Shown here: positions 48,273 through 60,500 of the stretch, one piece after another
Layout: every line of letters starts with the position of its first letter
Position numbering within the stretch: the first letter of the stretch is position 1
NCBI GenBank assembly: GCA_000611775.1
Contig: KK106982.1
Coordinates: 4,658,996-4,722,995, forward strand
Length of the DNA stretch: 64,000 nt
DNA from: Umbilicaria muhlenbergii
Lineage: Eukaryota; Ascomycota; Lecanoromycetes; Umbilicariales; Umbilicariaceae
Direction of reading: 5' to 3'
Program-made: the position numbers and the translations under genes
The notes under the pieces: model-generated
The model's database searches: none
What the model was told of the DNA's origin: nothing
Seen by the model: the letters and a program-made list of their open reading frames with translations, nothing else

Positions 48273-50430
48273 AGGGATACTTTTTAAGACTTTATAATTT
48301 TACAATTCTTATGACATAAAAGTCTTTATATTTGCACAGTTCTCACACTTTCAAGCTTCTCACACTTTCAGAGTCTTCACTCTTTAAGAATCCTCATACT
48401 TTCAGGCTTTTTACACTTTCAGAGTTCTCACACTTTCAAGCTCTTCACACTTTCAGGCTTTTCACACTTTTAGAGTCTTCACTCTTTAAGAATCCTCACT
48501 TTTATAAAGTTTTTATTCTTTTAAAGCTCTTACTCTGTTTAAGTTTTTAATCCTCAAAACTCCTCAAAGTCTCTACTTAAAATATAATTGAAGTCACAAA
48601 GACTTCTACTCATAACTCATGTTTTATACTCTGAGGACTGAAGATATTATAATAAGTCTTGAACTTAACTCTGTGCTCATTTCAGCAAAGTCAGAATCAG
48701 TGAGGTGTCAGATTTAATGAGAGAGTGTTAAAATTAATGAAGAGTCTTAAAATTAATGAGAGTCATTATTAAAATAACTGAGAAGAAGGTAAGGGTGTCT
48801 CAGATTTAATAATAAAAGAGATTTTTATAATGAGTAAATGTTGTAAATATTAATAAGGACTGACTAACTTGCTAAGAATAATATAAAAATCACTTAATTA
48901 TAAGATCTCATCATGACTGCTTGAACCTCTGAAAGACTTAAACTTTAATCTTTATTAAATCACTGCCTTATATTCAACTCCTGCTAAGTCACTGCTGAGA
49001 AGCTGACAGCACTTAAATTCAACAGTAGAAAAGTCATGAGATGCTTAAATCTTTAATATAATCATATATTTCACTCATTTAAAAGCAAGAATCTTTATGT
49101 TCAATTAATTAAACTTTATAACTGATTAACATTGTCACGTCTGCATTTAAGATAGGAATATAAAAATATGCTTTACTCAACAAAAGCAAGAACATAATAA
49201 TTCATCAGAAGGAAATTAAATCTCATGAAAAAAACAAATCAACTGATGAGATTATGTTATACAGATCTTGCATTAATCATTTATAAGAATGAAAAGTATT
49301 ATACTTATTAATCAACTGAACATGAATGATGATCTCTCATGATAATAAAGATTGTATGTATGATTCTGATACATTAATGTTGAGTTAATTAAAAGTTAAA
49401 AAGCATCATATCCTCTGCCTGTTAATCTACTACTCAAAGACTTTAAAGATATCATTTTTAAAAGCTTGCAGAAGTCAGAGGTAAAATCTCTGCAAATCAA
49501 GTTCAATTTTGCAGCACTATAATTCTTATTGTACAGTAATTCATCAATCAGGCGCAGACTTGTGAGTTGATATACATAATATGCACAAGCAGCCTCATAA
49601 TCAACCTTCACTTACATATCATTGATCATTTGTGAGAAGTTTTATCACAAGAGATTTGATTATACTCAATAATGAAAAAAGATGAAAGGACTGTTCTGTT
49701 CATTATTCAACTAAATGTAAAAATCAGAGTTGAAATGTGCATTCTTATTTCTATTCATTCAATAATCAATGAGTCATTTTCATTTCAATTCTCAGGTTGA
49801 AGAGTGATCAAGTTCACTTTTTTACTGCTGAGAAGAAGATTCCTCTGATTGAACTTAAAACTGTCAAGCTCACCTCTGAAATGCTGAAACATGAAATGCA
49901 CAGTATGAACTGAGCCTTCTTTCTGAGTCATCCCTGAGATGTCAAAGTTTTTTTGAATTCAACATCAGTGGTGTCATCACCTCATTATTTAATTAAATGA
50001 GAGATGAACCTTCTGATGTGCTGTACATACTTGAGGATGACTGTTGAATAAGAAATTTGAAGAACTTTCATTGTCATAAACAGAGTTGATCAACTATGTG
50101 AACTGATACATTTGTGGCTCTAGTCACAGCTCTGAAGGCTGAACAGATAAATGAGTGATGAGTGCAGAGGATAATGTCATGCTAATGCAACACTTTCATG
50201 ATCAAGCCTCAGCAGCAGAATTCACATCATGCATTCTTTAATAAGCTTGACACGCTAAGTAAGCTGTTTGTCGTGACATGATTGCTCTCTTAGTGTGGTC
50301 ATGTGACAAGTCTGAAGCTCAAGTGAGTTATCTCTGAATCAGAGGCTATGTTAAAGACGTGAAACTTTTCAATCTCAAGTGAGATTGCTCATGAGAATGA
50401 GGAGCTCAGCGCTTAGTCATAAAAGTCAAA
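48273..50430. other. Unassigned damaged repeat DNA
   Basis: It holds a minisatellite (48337-48545) and one 71-codon - strand frame (49611-49396) reading YYVYQLTSLRLIDELLYNKN that I cannot assign. No LTR pair or transposase found. Confidence 0.4.
48337..48545. repeat. Minisatellite of ~15-19-bp CACACTTTCA units
   Basis: Repeated variants of TCTCACACTTTCAAGC alternate with CTTCACTCTTTAAGAATCC, giving a higher-order pattern. The + strand frame stays open across it (48332-48550). Confidence 0.75.
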
Positions 50431-50431
50431 G

Positions 50432-50657
50432 ACTGTGAAAGCCAGCATCATGAAAGCCCGTGAAAGCTGATATGAAAAATTACAGTACTATAGAAGTCAG
50501 CATCATAAAGGCTGATATGATGAGAGCTGATATCATGAAAGCCAGCACCGTAAAAGCTGATATCATGAGAGATGATACAGTAAGAGCTGATATCATGAAA
50601 GTCAGCATCATGAAAGTCAGCACTGTAAAAGCTGATATCATGAGAGATGATGCCCTC
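50432..50657. repeat. 15-bp minisatellite, about 15 units
   Basis: Variants of ATCATGAAAGTCAGC / ATCATGAGAGCTGAT in tandem. Both strands stay open because the unit is a multiple of three. Confidence 0.8.
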
Positions 50658-50689
50658 ATTTTGAGGGATGAACCTGTCATGTGAGGGAT

Positions 50690-51030
50690 AGATCTACCAA
50701 GTGATGACTAGACCTTGAAAAGGGGTCAGACCATGAATGAGGAGTGAATCTACAAGGTGAGGGATAAGCCTTGAAAAGGGGCCAGACCCTGAATATCATA
50801 GTTGATGTTCATTTTTGATTCCCATATCAAGAGTATTGTGTTGTGGTGATGTGAACCACGACTCATGACGTAGACTACTTTGGGTGTACATCATGACTGA
50901 TGATGTGAACCACGTCTCCTAGTGTACGCCACGACTGATGGTGTGAACCATTTATGAGGTACATCACGGCTGGTGAGGTGAATCATTTGTGAGGTACATC
51001 ACGGCTGATGAGGTGAACCACATCTGGTGT
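50690..51030. repeat. Less-damaged island with two further repeat arrays
   Basis: About 50705-50795 has two copies of a CTTGAAAAGGGGYCAGACC unit; about 50850-51025 has four to five copies of a ~40-bp unit built on GAGGTACATCACGGCTGATG and GGTGTGAACCA. GGGG, GGCC and CACG survive, unlike in the surroundings. Confidence 0.65.
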
Positions 51031-51565
51031 ACACCTTGTAAAATCAGCAAGGGTGCTCAGAGGTCAAGAGTGCATCAGCATTCAGTTCTTGCTTTTAGCA
51101 TTCACTTCTGACAGCCTTATCTAAGGCAGGTGCTGAAATTGAAGCAAGGTGTCAAAGTTGAAGAGGATGTTAATTCTGAAGCTGATAAGTTCTTCTGATA
51201 CAAATAGGCTTCATCTGAGGATTCAGATTGAACATCAGATCTGCTCTCAAAACTTGCTCATGTTATAGTCTGCATATCTCTTCTGCGTATGTGAAGCGCT
51301 GGCTAAATAGTCACACTTTGATCAAGTAACTTAAACCGTGCAATTTATAGAAAAAAGTGCAGTCAGAGATTATCTGAGCACATCTGTATGATTCAACTAT
51401 TCAGTGAAGAATGTCAACTGCTAATGAACTCTTGAAGTGATCAAGCTGAGAATTTTTATTGAGTCAGCAGAAATACAGCTGATCACAAGTGCTGATGATT
51501 CATATACCTGGCAAATATTATCAGAGAAACAATACCTCTTCATGAAACATTTAAGCAAGTATTCA
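51031..51565. other. Unassigned DNA left of element K
   Basis: No domain recognised. This DNA and 53656-54180 formed one sequence before K inserted. Confidence 0.4.
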
Positions 51566-51570
51566 GTCAG

Positions 51571-51752
51571 TAATAGATATGCTAGATAGATAGATAGATA
51601 AAAGGTATCTAAGCATATAATAGATGTTGTGCATCATGTACATGAGTAAGTGATGCAAACTCTGCATGCTATGTGGCCTCATCAGTCATCACTAGTGACA
51701 GCTTATTAAGCTGTTCTAGCTCTGCATTTAAGTTTTAAACACATATTTAACA
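51571..51752 (+). repeat. LTR of element K (left)
   Basis: 182 bp with a (TAGA) run near its start. GTCAG precedes it. Confidence 0.85.
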
Positions 51753-52410
51753 CTTCTTCTGCAGCTAGCCTCAAGCTGCTCTTTAATTTGTAGTCTCATG
51801 TTAATGAATAATGAGGGGTAAAAATCTTATCCTGATGTTCATACATCATCAACTTTTCCTCCTCCCCCTGCTTCACTTAATGACTGTTGAGGCACTCCCT
51901 CACTCATCAGTTTTTAATGAGTGACAGGTCTTGCTCTTCTACTTGTCAGCCTTCAGATGATAAAATTAAGGTGCTTGCTCATCAGCCTGAAGAGGGTGAT
52001 GAGGCTGCATTTTCTGAGTGAAACTCTGTAAATAAGTAGATAGTTGCTTTCTGCATTCAGCATTTGATGTTCAGTGTTTGGCGTTCATCTGATGAAGTTT
52101 CAAGTCATATGAAGCTACCAAGGTCTGTAAATTTGTGAAAATCCCTGAGTCACAAGCCTGGCTTTGAATCATGCTATTTCACTTCTTCATATGAACATGA
52201 TTCAATAACTCTCATTTGATTATTCACTTTTTAATCTTTCACTCTCTGATCTCTTCTGTCTTGACTCTTAACAGTATCCTTTTCACTTTCTGAACATCAG
52301 GTCATTCACAGCTGCTTTGTATGAATGCAGTTTCTTAATTCATGCTAATCAGTTACCCTTATCATGACTCTCACTCTCAGCCTCATGAATGTTCTCATCT
52401 CTGATAATAT

Positions 52411-52530
52411 GCTGATCTTTTCTGCTTTAATTCTTGATGATTGATCTTCTCTTGTTTTAACTCTTGACAGTTAATCTTCTCTTGCTTTAACTCTTGACAG
52501 TTAATCTTCTCTTGCTCTGACCCTTGACAG
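52411..52530. repeat. 30-bp tandem repeat, four units, inside K
   Basis: Units begin at 52411, 52441, 52471 and 52501; consensus starts TTAATCTTCTCTTGCTTTAA. The first unit is the most diverged. Confidence 0.85.
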
Positions 52531-53468
52531 CATCCTTTTCAGTTGCTCACTGTGCATTTGCGCCCTTCAAACATGCCTCAAAGATGTCAACTATCAGAGC
52601 ACTTGCATCATATGAAGTTTGCCTCTCAGAGCACACTCTCATATGAAGCTTCTTGAGAGTGAATAAATTTAATGTCACAACATTCACCTGTGACTTAACT
52701 GATCACTTCAACCTTACCACTATGCAATCTTTCATAGATTCATCAGTGGTTGATGAAATAACTCATCATGTATCAATCATACCTGTTGATGACTCAACTG
52801 AAACAGAGTTCTTTTCACTTGAACATTCTCTTTTATAAGATGATGCTGACATGTTCTCTTCAGCCTCTTTAGAAAATTGTGGTTGATTGTTGTGATTCAT
52901 ATGAGAATATGATGTAATGTCATTGTTGAAGTCAGTGTTTATCCTCACTGAATAATCTCATTTGCAGAGGGTGTCAGAGTTTACTTTATTAATGATCTTC
53001 ATACAGAATGATAATGAAAGTGATTTGCCTGTTAATAAGTTTAATCCTTTGATAGACTCATCAATAGTATATGCTGAAACAATGTGAGTGAAATAATTTA
53101 AATACTTCACACTCTCACTTGCTTACTAATATCAGTGTACTCAATCAATATTCTCTTTCATGTACAGTTTAGATCTGACTTTATCTTTAAAACTGATGAT
53201 TGCTGCTACTGTGATCCTGATTGTATAAACATCAGTGATTATATCTCAATACCTCTTCTTCTTAAGATTCAGTGTTGTCATGTTAAATCATCTTAATCAG
53301 TTCTCAACCCCCTTAAGCTTCTCTTCTCGTCAAATCATGTCATAGTCATTGTTAAGCATGTTGCATGTGTGAGTGTTGTAACTGAAGGTTCATATGAAGG
53401 ATTATATGAGGTGATTTGATTGCTGTTTTTGCATGTGTATTGTTCAGGTGCTTTTCAGACTCATAATT

Positions 53469-53650
53469 TAATAAATATGCTAGATAGATAAATAAATAAA
53501 AGGTATTTAAGCATATGATAGATGTTGTGCATCATGTACATGAGTAAATGATGCAAACTCTGCATGCTATGTGACCTCATCAGTCATCATTAATGACAGC
53601 TTATTAAGTTGTCTTAGCTCTGCACTTGAGCTTTAAACACATATTTAACA
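53469..53650 (+). repeat. LTR of element K (right)
   Basis: 182 bp, aligned with 51571-51752. GTCAG follows. Confidence 0.85.
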
Positions 53651-53655
53651 GTCAG

Positions 53656-54180
53656 AGCTTATAAAGAGTTGTGTTAAGAAGTTAATATATTATTTAAGGC
53701 TGCTCTGACTTCTCAGTCAAGCAACAATGTAGAGGGAAAACTGCTCAAGCAAAGATGAAAAGCTATGAAAATATACTTATCACTACTCAACAATGATGAA
53801 CAGAATAATAAGATTTTAATAATTCTAAAATCAGCTTCATCACAGTAATTGAACAATTAAAGTCAGATAAACTTGAACTGACTGCTGAGTTAAACAAGTC
53901 AAATGATCAAGCAATAAGAGTGATAAAATTATAAGCTTTAACTAAAAAGTGAAGTGAATTAATTAAAATTAATAATACAAGCAGCTGAGATGAACAAGCA
54001 AGCATTACAGCAAGAAGTGCAACATTAATGATTATATTTACACTCTCATTAACAACATCATCAGAGAAGCTGTCTAAAAATATTATTATTAAAATAATTG
54101 TATGATGAATGTGAAATTAATAATTATTTAAAGTGATGCTTATCAGGTGATTTTCAACTGTTTGATGAAATTTCATCCCT
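53656..54180. other. Unassigned DNA right of element K
   Basis: Lys-rich + strand codons with many stops; no family recognised. Confidence 0.35.
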
Positions 54181-54184
54181 TCAA

Positions 54185-55825
54185 CTGTCAGTGCAGCAGT
54201 CATGACTCATGCATTCACATTAAACAAGGGGGGAGGTGAGAAACATTAATTTTCACTTTATTTATTATTATGATTAATTGATGAAACTGTCTCTTCATGC
54301 TGTTTTTCAAGTGCAATTGAATATATATGATATCAATTTAATGCATGTTAATGAAAAAGAAGTTTAAGGTGTTTCTGATACTCTTTCACCTGTTGTCAAG
54401 TCTCAGTTAACATGAAAACAGCTCATTACAGAGCTGCTTAATGATGTTTCATCTTGCTCCTCTGAATATAAGCTTTTAAATATTTCACAACAGCCTTCAC
54501 AAGTGGTAATATCAGCTGAAACTGAGACTTCAGAGGTCTTTTTTAACCTGTTCATTACATCTGCTCACTTTGAGTTGTTTACTCAATATACAAATCTCAA
54601 TGCTCAACAAAAAGGCATGAAAGAGGGAACAGAGAGAAGATCATAACATGAGATAATTAAATCAAAGATTAAAGTTTTTCTTGAAACATTATTATATCAA
54701 GGAGAGTGCAGGCTTCTGATAACTTCAAATTATTAAAATACTGTCATAAATAAGATCATTTCACCTTTGATATTAAATGCAATATCAGTTTAGCATTAAA
54801 AGCAAATTAAGCAGTTCTTAAAGATTTTAAACTCTGTTACAGATCTGAACTCCTTCAGCTCATAATAATACATTAAATTAAAATCATTATATTCAGATTT
54901 TGTGACTGCAAGCTGACAACTTCTGATATTAAGAAGAGATGTCTCTGTGAATGAATAATTAATACTGTTTAAAAGCTGATCTAAACATTTTATGAATATG
55001 AGTACAAAGATGATTAATCATGACTTTAAGATTTACTCTTTATGTATTAAAAATTATCTTTATAACTTTTTATTCACATTTAAGGTGTTTAAGATCAATT
55101 TATTAAAATGAATAAAAAGATTATCAGATTCTTTTTCAGTTGTTTTACAGTTAACAAAGTCTCTTCTTAAATCTTACAATCATGTGATTTATATGAACAA
55201 TTTCTTTATCAATGTCAAGCTTTATAACATCTTAAAAGAGTTAAGAATTGAGGCTTGTGAGATTATTAAAGCTGAATTTAAATTTTCACCTGCATTATTA
55301 ACTTTTTGAGAGGTTTTGACAAAGAAGAATGACTGAGGAAGAAAAACTTATTTTATAATTAAAAATGTGCTTTATCTGATCTGACAAGACAACAATACTG
55401 TTCAGTTAATGACTACAGTTTACACTCTCAGTGATTTAAAAGCATATGACATAATGTTAAAGATTAAACATCATGAAATTTCCTCTGAAGTCAGCACTAT
55501 TAAAGTTAATAAACTTGTCTATGATTTATCATCAGTTTATACTCATTCTCAGTTATATATTAAACAGAGACTTTCATTTTTTATTACTGTATGACATTAT
55601 AATAAGCACATGAGGGGTTCTAATGACAATACTTAAGACAGAGTTTATTACAGTTCAAAAACTCACTTCTTCTGTTACTGATGATCTTTATTTAAGTTTC
55701 TTTTAAACACCTTCATCCTCAATGCTTATATTCTATGAAAATTGCAATACCCGGCCTCAAAATTGAGTCATGTGAAGTTTCAACATCAAATCACCTTAAC
55801 ATTGCTTTAAAATTCAGCAGGAACA
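54185..55825 (+). mobile_element. piggyBac-like transposon PB2, right-truncated
   Basis: The left TIR at 54185 (CTGTCAGTGCAGCAG) follows TCAA (54181-54184). The transposase relic runs on the + strand from about 54290 to 55700: SYNHVIYMNNFFINVKLYN with the second catalytic Asp now Asn (55196-55198), SDLKAYDIMLKIKHHE (about 55425-55480), and traces of the Cys-rich end. Homology to PB1 stops at 55825, where the LTR of H begins, so the right TIR is lost. Confidence 0.78.
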
Positions 55826-56146
55826 TGTAACAGGTGATGTCATAATGATAAAGATAATATAATCATTCAATGAATTAAAGTCACAACATCATATAGAATT
55901 AAGGCTTGTAGAATGATAAAATTGCATTTAATACATGAGTTAAGCATGAACTTTTAATTATGAATTTATCTGTGACTATATAATACTTTAAGAGACTCAT
56001 GTGTAACTTAATCACTTAAGATGCTCATGCCTTGAGCATTATGAGTAATTTTAATGATCAAGGTGCTCACTTCATGAGCATCATGAGCACTTTAAGTGCT
56101 CATGCCTTTATGTAACTGAAACAACATAAGCAGTACTCCTGTTACA
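55826..56146 (-). repeat. LTR of element H (3')
   Basis: 321 bp with inverted termini TGTAACAGG and CCTGTTACA. Related in inverted orientation to the LTR at 61713-62101. Confidence 0.72.
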
Positions 56147-56152
56147 TCTGTT

Positions 56153-56780
56153 ATGCATACTTTTCAGGTATCATTTAGTGAGAGATGTAACATTAACTCT
56201 CTTCTTAAAGTTTTCATCCCTGAAAACTCATCCTCCTTCATGTCTTCATTTGATGTCAGAAAAAAGAAGTTATCTACTTCTCATTACTCTCAGCTGACTA
56301 ACTTCATAGCTCAACACAGGAGGCTCATCATGTGAATGTGCAATCACTGTTTAATCAGTGACAAAGAGTACAAGGTGTTTAATGATTATGATAAGTGCAG
56401 AGCCTGTGTTCAATGAGGTGTTTCTTATGACTTGTTTATTTCCTCTGAAGAGATTGATAAGATGAGTGAAGAAATCCTTCAGCTTCAAAAGGAAAAAAAT
56501 GTCATCACAGCATAAAAGCATGAAATTAAAGTGAAGAAAGAGAGGCTTCACAAATAAATTACTTTCTTAAAGAAGTGACAGATGAACCTGATTCATACTG
56601 AGCTTTAAAACATCAAGAAGTTGAAAGTGAATGAATGTATAATAATCATGATTACTGATTCTTTTATTAAGCTTCTCTTCAGTTCTCTTGCACCTGAGGC
56701 ATTCAACCTCATTGATGCAGACTGACTGCCTGTGAATTTCTTTATTAAAATTGATGCAGCTTCATTGAATAATGAGTGAG
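56153..56780 (+). pseudogene. Opposite-strand reading frame of element H with Zn2Cys6-like motif
   Basis: Between the H chromodomain and the 3' LTR, on the strand opposite to pol, lies a coding-like region. 56153-56335 is open (MHTFQVSFSERCNINSLLKV). After TGA at 56333-56335 it continues with CNHCLISDKEYKVFNDYD, then KCRACVQ, stop, GVSYDLF (about 56338-56440). Taking the two Tyr (TAC, TAT) as mutated Cys, the spacing is C-x2-C-x6-C-x8-C-x2-C-x6-C, that of a fungal Zn2Cys6 binuclear cluster. A Glu/Lys-rich coiled-coil-like segment follows (EEIDKMSEEILQLQKEKN). A DNA-binding or nucleocapsid-like role is conceivable, but this is inference; the restored cysteines are assumed. Confidence 0.5.
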
Positions 56781-57340
56781 ATTTTTTCTTGATTCTCATA
56801 TATTTCCTTCACTGTCATAACCCTTTCACTTGATTAAATAATGAGGCTCATCATTTATCTCTTGCTGATTTAATATCTCTTCTATCTTGAATTCTGCATC
56901 TTAACTTTTCAGGTTGATTTCTGACGAGTTTTCTTATACTGATGTTTTCAGATCAGCTGATTCAAGTAGTGATATATGAAACACTGAGTGTATGTGCATA
57001 ACAGGTAAAAGCTTAAGTTCATAGTTGACACTTTTTTTATTTTTTTGCAATTTGAAAAGGTCTTAATCTCATATGATTTAATTTATTGCTTGATCACTTT
57101 ATTTTAATGTTGTAATGCAGAAAGTATACTTTATCTCTTTTTTTAAAAGTAAATCCTTTAACTCTCTTTTTATTATAATATACTGTTGATTTTTCTGAAG
57201 TGAACTTGATATCCCTCTGTAATATTTCATGAAAATCTTTTAAATAACTTACTTGTACTTTAACTCATTATATTATTGTTATTAGCCTCCTGGCCTCATT
57301 CATAATCAGGTTGAAACTGTAATTATTGTAAAATGATGAC

Positions 57341-57588
57341 ATCTCAGTTGCTTCTGTTGCTGCTGAGTTGTAAGTTAATTAAGCTACTGATAAGAGTTTT
57401 ACTCAATTAGTTTGCTGATAATTAATGTAACAATGCAGGTATTATTTCATGATTTGATTAAGTCATCTCAGTTGCTTCTGTTGCTGCTGAGTTGTAAGTT
57501 AATTAAGCTACTGATAAGAGTTTTACTCAATTAGTTTGCTGATAATTAATGTAACAATGCAGGTATTATTTCATGATTTGATTAAGTC
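57341..57588. repeat. Exact tandem duplication, 2 x 124 bp
   Basis: 57341-57464 and 57465-57588 are identical by eye, inside the otherwise single-copy integrase of H. 124 is not a multiple of three, so it also shifts the frame. Confidence 0.88.
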
Positions 57589-60500
57589 ATTCTGTTTGAC
57601 TGTTTATTTGAGGATGATATGATGTTGACAGTTTATAATGAATCCTCAACTGATTCATTAATGACTTTTAGAACTTAAAGGTGAAGAGTTTATTTTTATC
57701 AGAAATTATCTCTTTCAGCAACTCATGATTGACTGTTATTATTTTTAAAAACATATATGTGAGTTTCTCTGCTGATGATGCTTCTTTGTATGATATAAAG
57801 TATTTATACTTTGTGAGTTTATTCATTATAATTAATATCAAGTCATAAACTGTTTTTATCAGAGGTTCTTTTGATTTTGACAACTTAATCATGAAGTTTA
57901 ACATGATGTTAACTCATGACCTCCTTGACATTCATGATGACTTGAGTAAATCATATAATTTATGTTAATCTGCTTTGCTCCTTCTGCAGGTATTACACTT
58001 TTAAATAATTTCTTCAACTTTCTTTTTCATGTGAGGGAAGTAGTATGTTTTTATAAGTCATTTAATTGTTTTGTTTATTTCCTGATGATCATGTGTTTTG
58101 TTGAAATAATATTCCTCTATCAACTTTCATTGAAGATTGATGAGGACATATATTAAGTTTTAAAAAAGTAATAAGTTTTTTTCTTTTCTGAAGCTTTCAT
58201 GATCTTGAATATTTTGAAAAACTTGTTGAGTTAACTTGTCATTCTTCAACACTTTTTAAACTTCATTTTTAAAAGTGTTATCTTCTATCTGTATGATGAG
58301 GTTAAATTATTTATTAAATGATAATTCCCCTTGCTCATTCTCTCAGAGGATAACATGATTGATGATTGATTTATCTTGCAAATAATCAGCTCATTAATTA
58401 AAAGTGTCTGCTTTAATGTTTTCTGATTCTTTTTAATAATGAATTCTGAAATTATACTGTGACAATTCTTCTGATTAATGTACTTGTCTTTGATTTAATA
58501 CTTTTATTGTCATAAAGTATAACAGATTCTTATGATCTGAATATACTTAAACCTCATGTTTAAGTTCTTCTAGATACACTCATCATTGCTTAAATGCATT
58601 AACAATAATTAATAACTCTTTGTCATGTATCTTGTAGTTCATTTCAGCGCTTGTAAACTTTTATGAGTAAAAAGTTACTGAGTGCAGATGTCTCTTATTA
58701 TCTGATTAATTAATGCATGCTTTTATAACTCTATCTGATGCATTCATCTCAAGTGTAATAAGTTTCTCAGGGTTGAAACTCATGAGAATTGATTGAGAAA
58801 TGAATTTCTTCTTCAACTTATTAAAAGCTTTCTGAGCTGCTTTAAATCACTTAAACTTAATGTCCTTTTTGATCAACTCTGTTAATGATGTTGCAATTTT
58901 GAAATATTTTTCAATAAACTTTCTATAGAAGTTTATGAACTTTAAGAAGAATTAAACTTTCTTGATGTTCTTTAATACTGATCACTCAATCACAGATCAT
59001 ATTTTCTTAAAGTTCATTCACAACTCTTCTGAAGTTATGATAAAGCTTAAGAAGTGTATTTTCTTGAAGTGAAAAAAGTTCTTCTCAGACTTCATTCATA
59101 AACCTGCATCTTGTAGAGCTTGTAAAATTTTGCAGACATATTGTACATGCTGCTTCTTGATCTTTGAATAGATCAGTATGTTGTCAAGATACATGATCAC
59201 AAACTGATTTAAATACTCTCTCAACATGTTATTAATAAAAGCCTGAAAGGTTGCTGATGTGTTTGTTAATTCAAAAGACATTATTAAATACTCATAAAGT
59301 TCAGATCTCATTTGAAACACAGTTTTTCATTCATCTCCTTTCTTGATATAAATCTGGTTGAAAGCTCCTGAAATATTAAACTTAATAAATCATTATACTT
59401 CCTGAAACTGATCCTGCAGTTCTGAAATAAGCAGCAAAGGGTAATTATTCTTGACAGTGATATTATTTAAAGCTTAATAATCTACACACAACCTGAGTGA
59501 ATCATCAGACTTAAGTATGAATAGTATTAAATATTCAGCTGAGGATTAAGATTCTTATATGAATTTTTTTCATAAGTTTTCTTTTAAATATTCTCACAAA
59601 GTGTTTAACTTCTGAGGTGATAATGAGTAAATAAATTATTTTGTTGATTTATAATCTTTCATGATCTTGATTTCATGATCTCATTCTTAATATTTCAGCA
59701 AGGCGTCTTAATTTTTTATCATTATAAACAACTCTTTGAAGTCTTTGTATTCTTTAAAGATAAATAACTTGATAATAAAGTTTTAATCATCATCAACTCA
59801 CCTGCTTCACAGTATCTTTATGTCAGGATTTTTTAATTCCTCACATGTTTCTTTTATTAACATAACAAAGATCTTCACACCTTCAGGTGAGTTTAAGACT
59901 AAATATAATTTATTAAAATTATTACTTTTAATAAAGTATATCTCATTCTCAGCTCAATTTATCATTGAATTTGTCATTCAGAGTTATGATATGCTCAGGA
60001 TTATATCACTTCCTGATTACTTTATTATGTTGAATTGAATTTTTTCTCAATGTTGATTTAAATGCATGAGTATGACAATCATTTCTTAATTTACTTATTC
60101 ATCATTATGCTTCATGAAGGTTTCATTAAATTCTTGAAGTTGAAAAGGGTTTTTCTTTTCTTGAGTTTAAATTATATATTTCACAGTAAATTTTAAATTT
60201 ATAAAGTTTCCTGTACAGCTGCTGTCTATTAATAATCAGGTTGACTGATCATTAATTTTAATTTAAACATGAAAGTTGCTCATGTTCTTCTATGCTGCAG
60301 CAGTGAACTCTGCTCATCATTCACTGCTTAAAGACTTCATTTCAGGCATCTTCAGAGACCTCAGGCCTGAAGGGCCTCTTAATTTTTTAAATTAAAAAGA
60401 AAGAAACTTAAGTTCTTTTTCATGTACTTGAAGTCTTTCAGATTCACTCTCTGAACTGAATATTTGATTAGATTTTTCTTAAAGTAATCACTTCAAAGTT

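Larger units (their letters stand above)
51571..53650 (+). mobile_element. Short LTR element K (2.08 kb) without pol
   Basis: Direct LTRs of equal length (182 bp) at 51571-51752 and 53469-53650, each starting TAATA(G/A)ATATGCTAG (TG to TA) and ending TTTAACA, flanked by a perfect GTCAG duplication (51566-51570, 53651-53655). The 1.7-kb interior shows no RT or integrase. A weak + strand frame (52653-52838) and a later Cys-rich trace (CCYCDPDCINISDY, about 53200) are unassigned. A TRIM/LARD-like non-autonomous element is the best description; strand is arbitrary. Confidence 0.8.

Noticed and set aside
52653-52948. Overlapping + and - open frames in element K
   Set aside because: Neither has a recognisable domain; left as interior of K.
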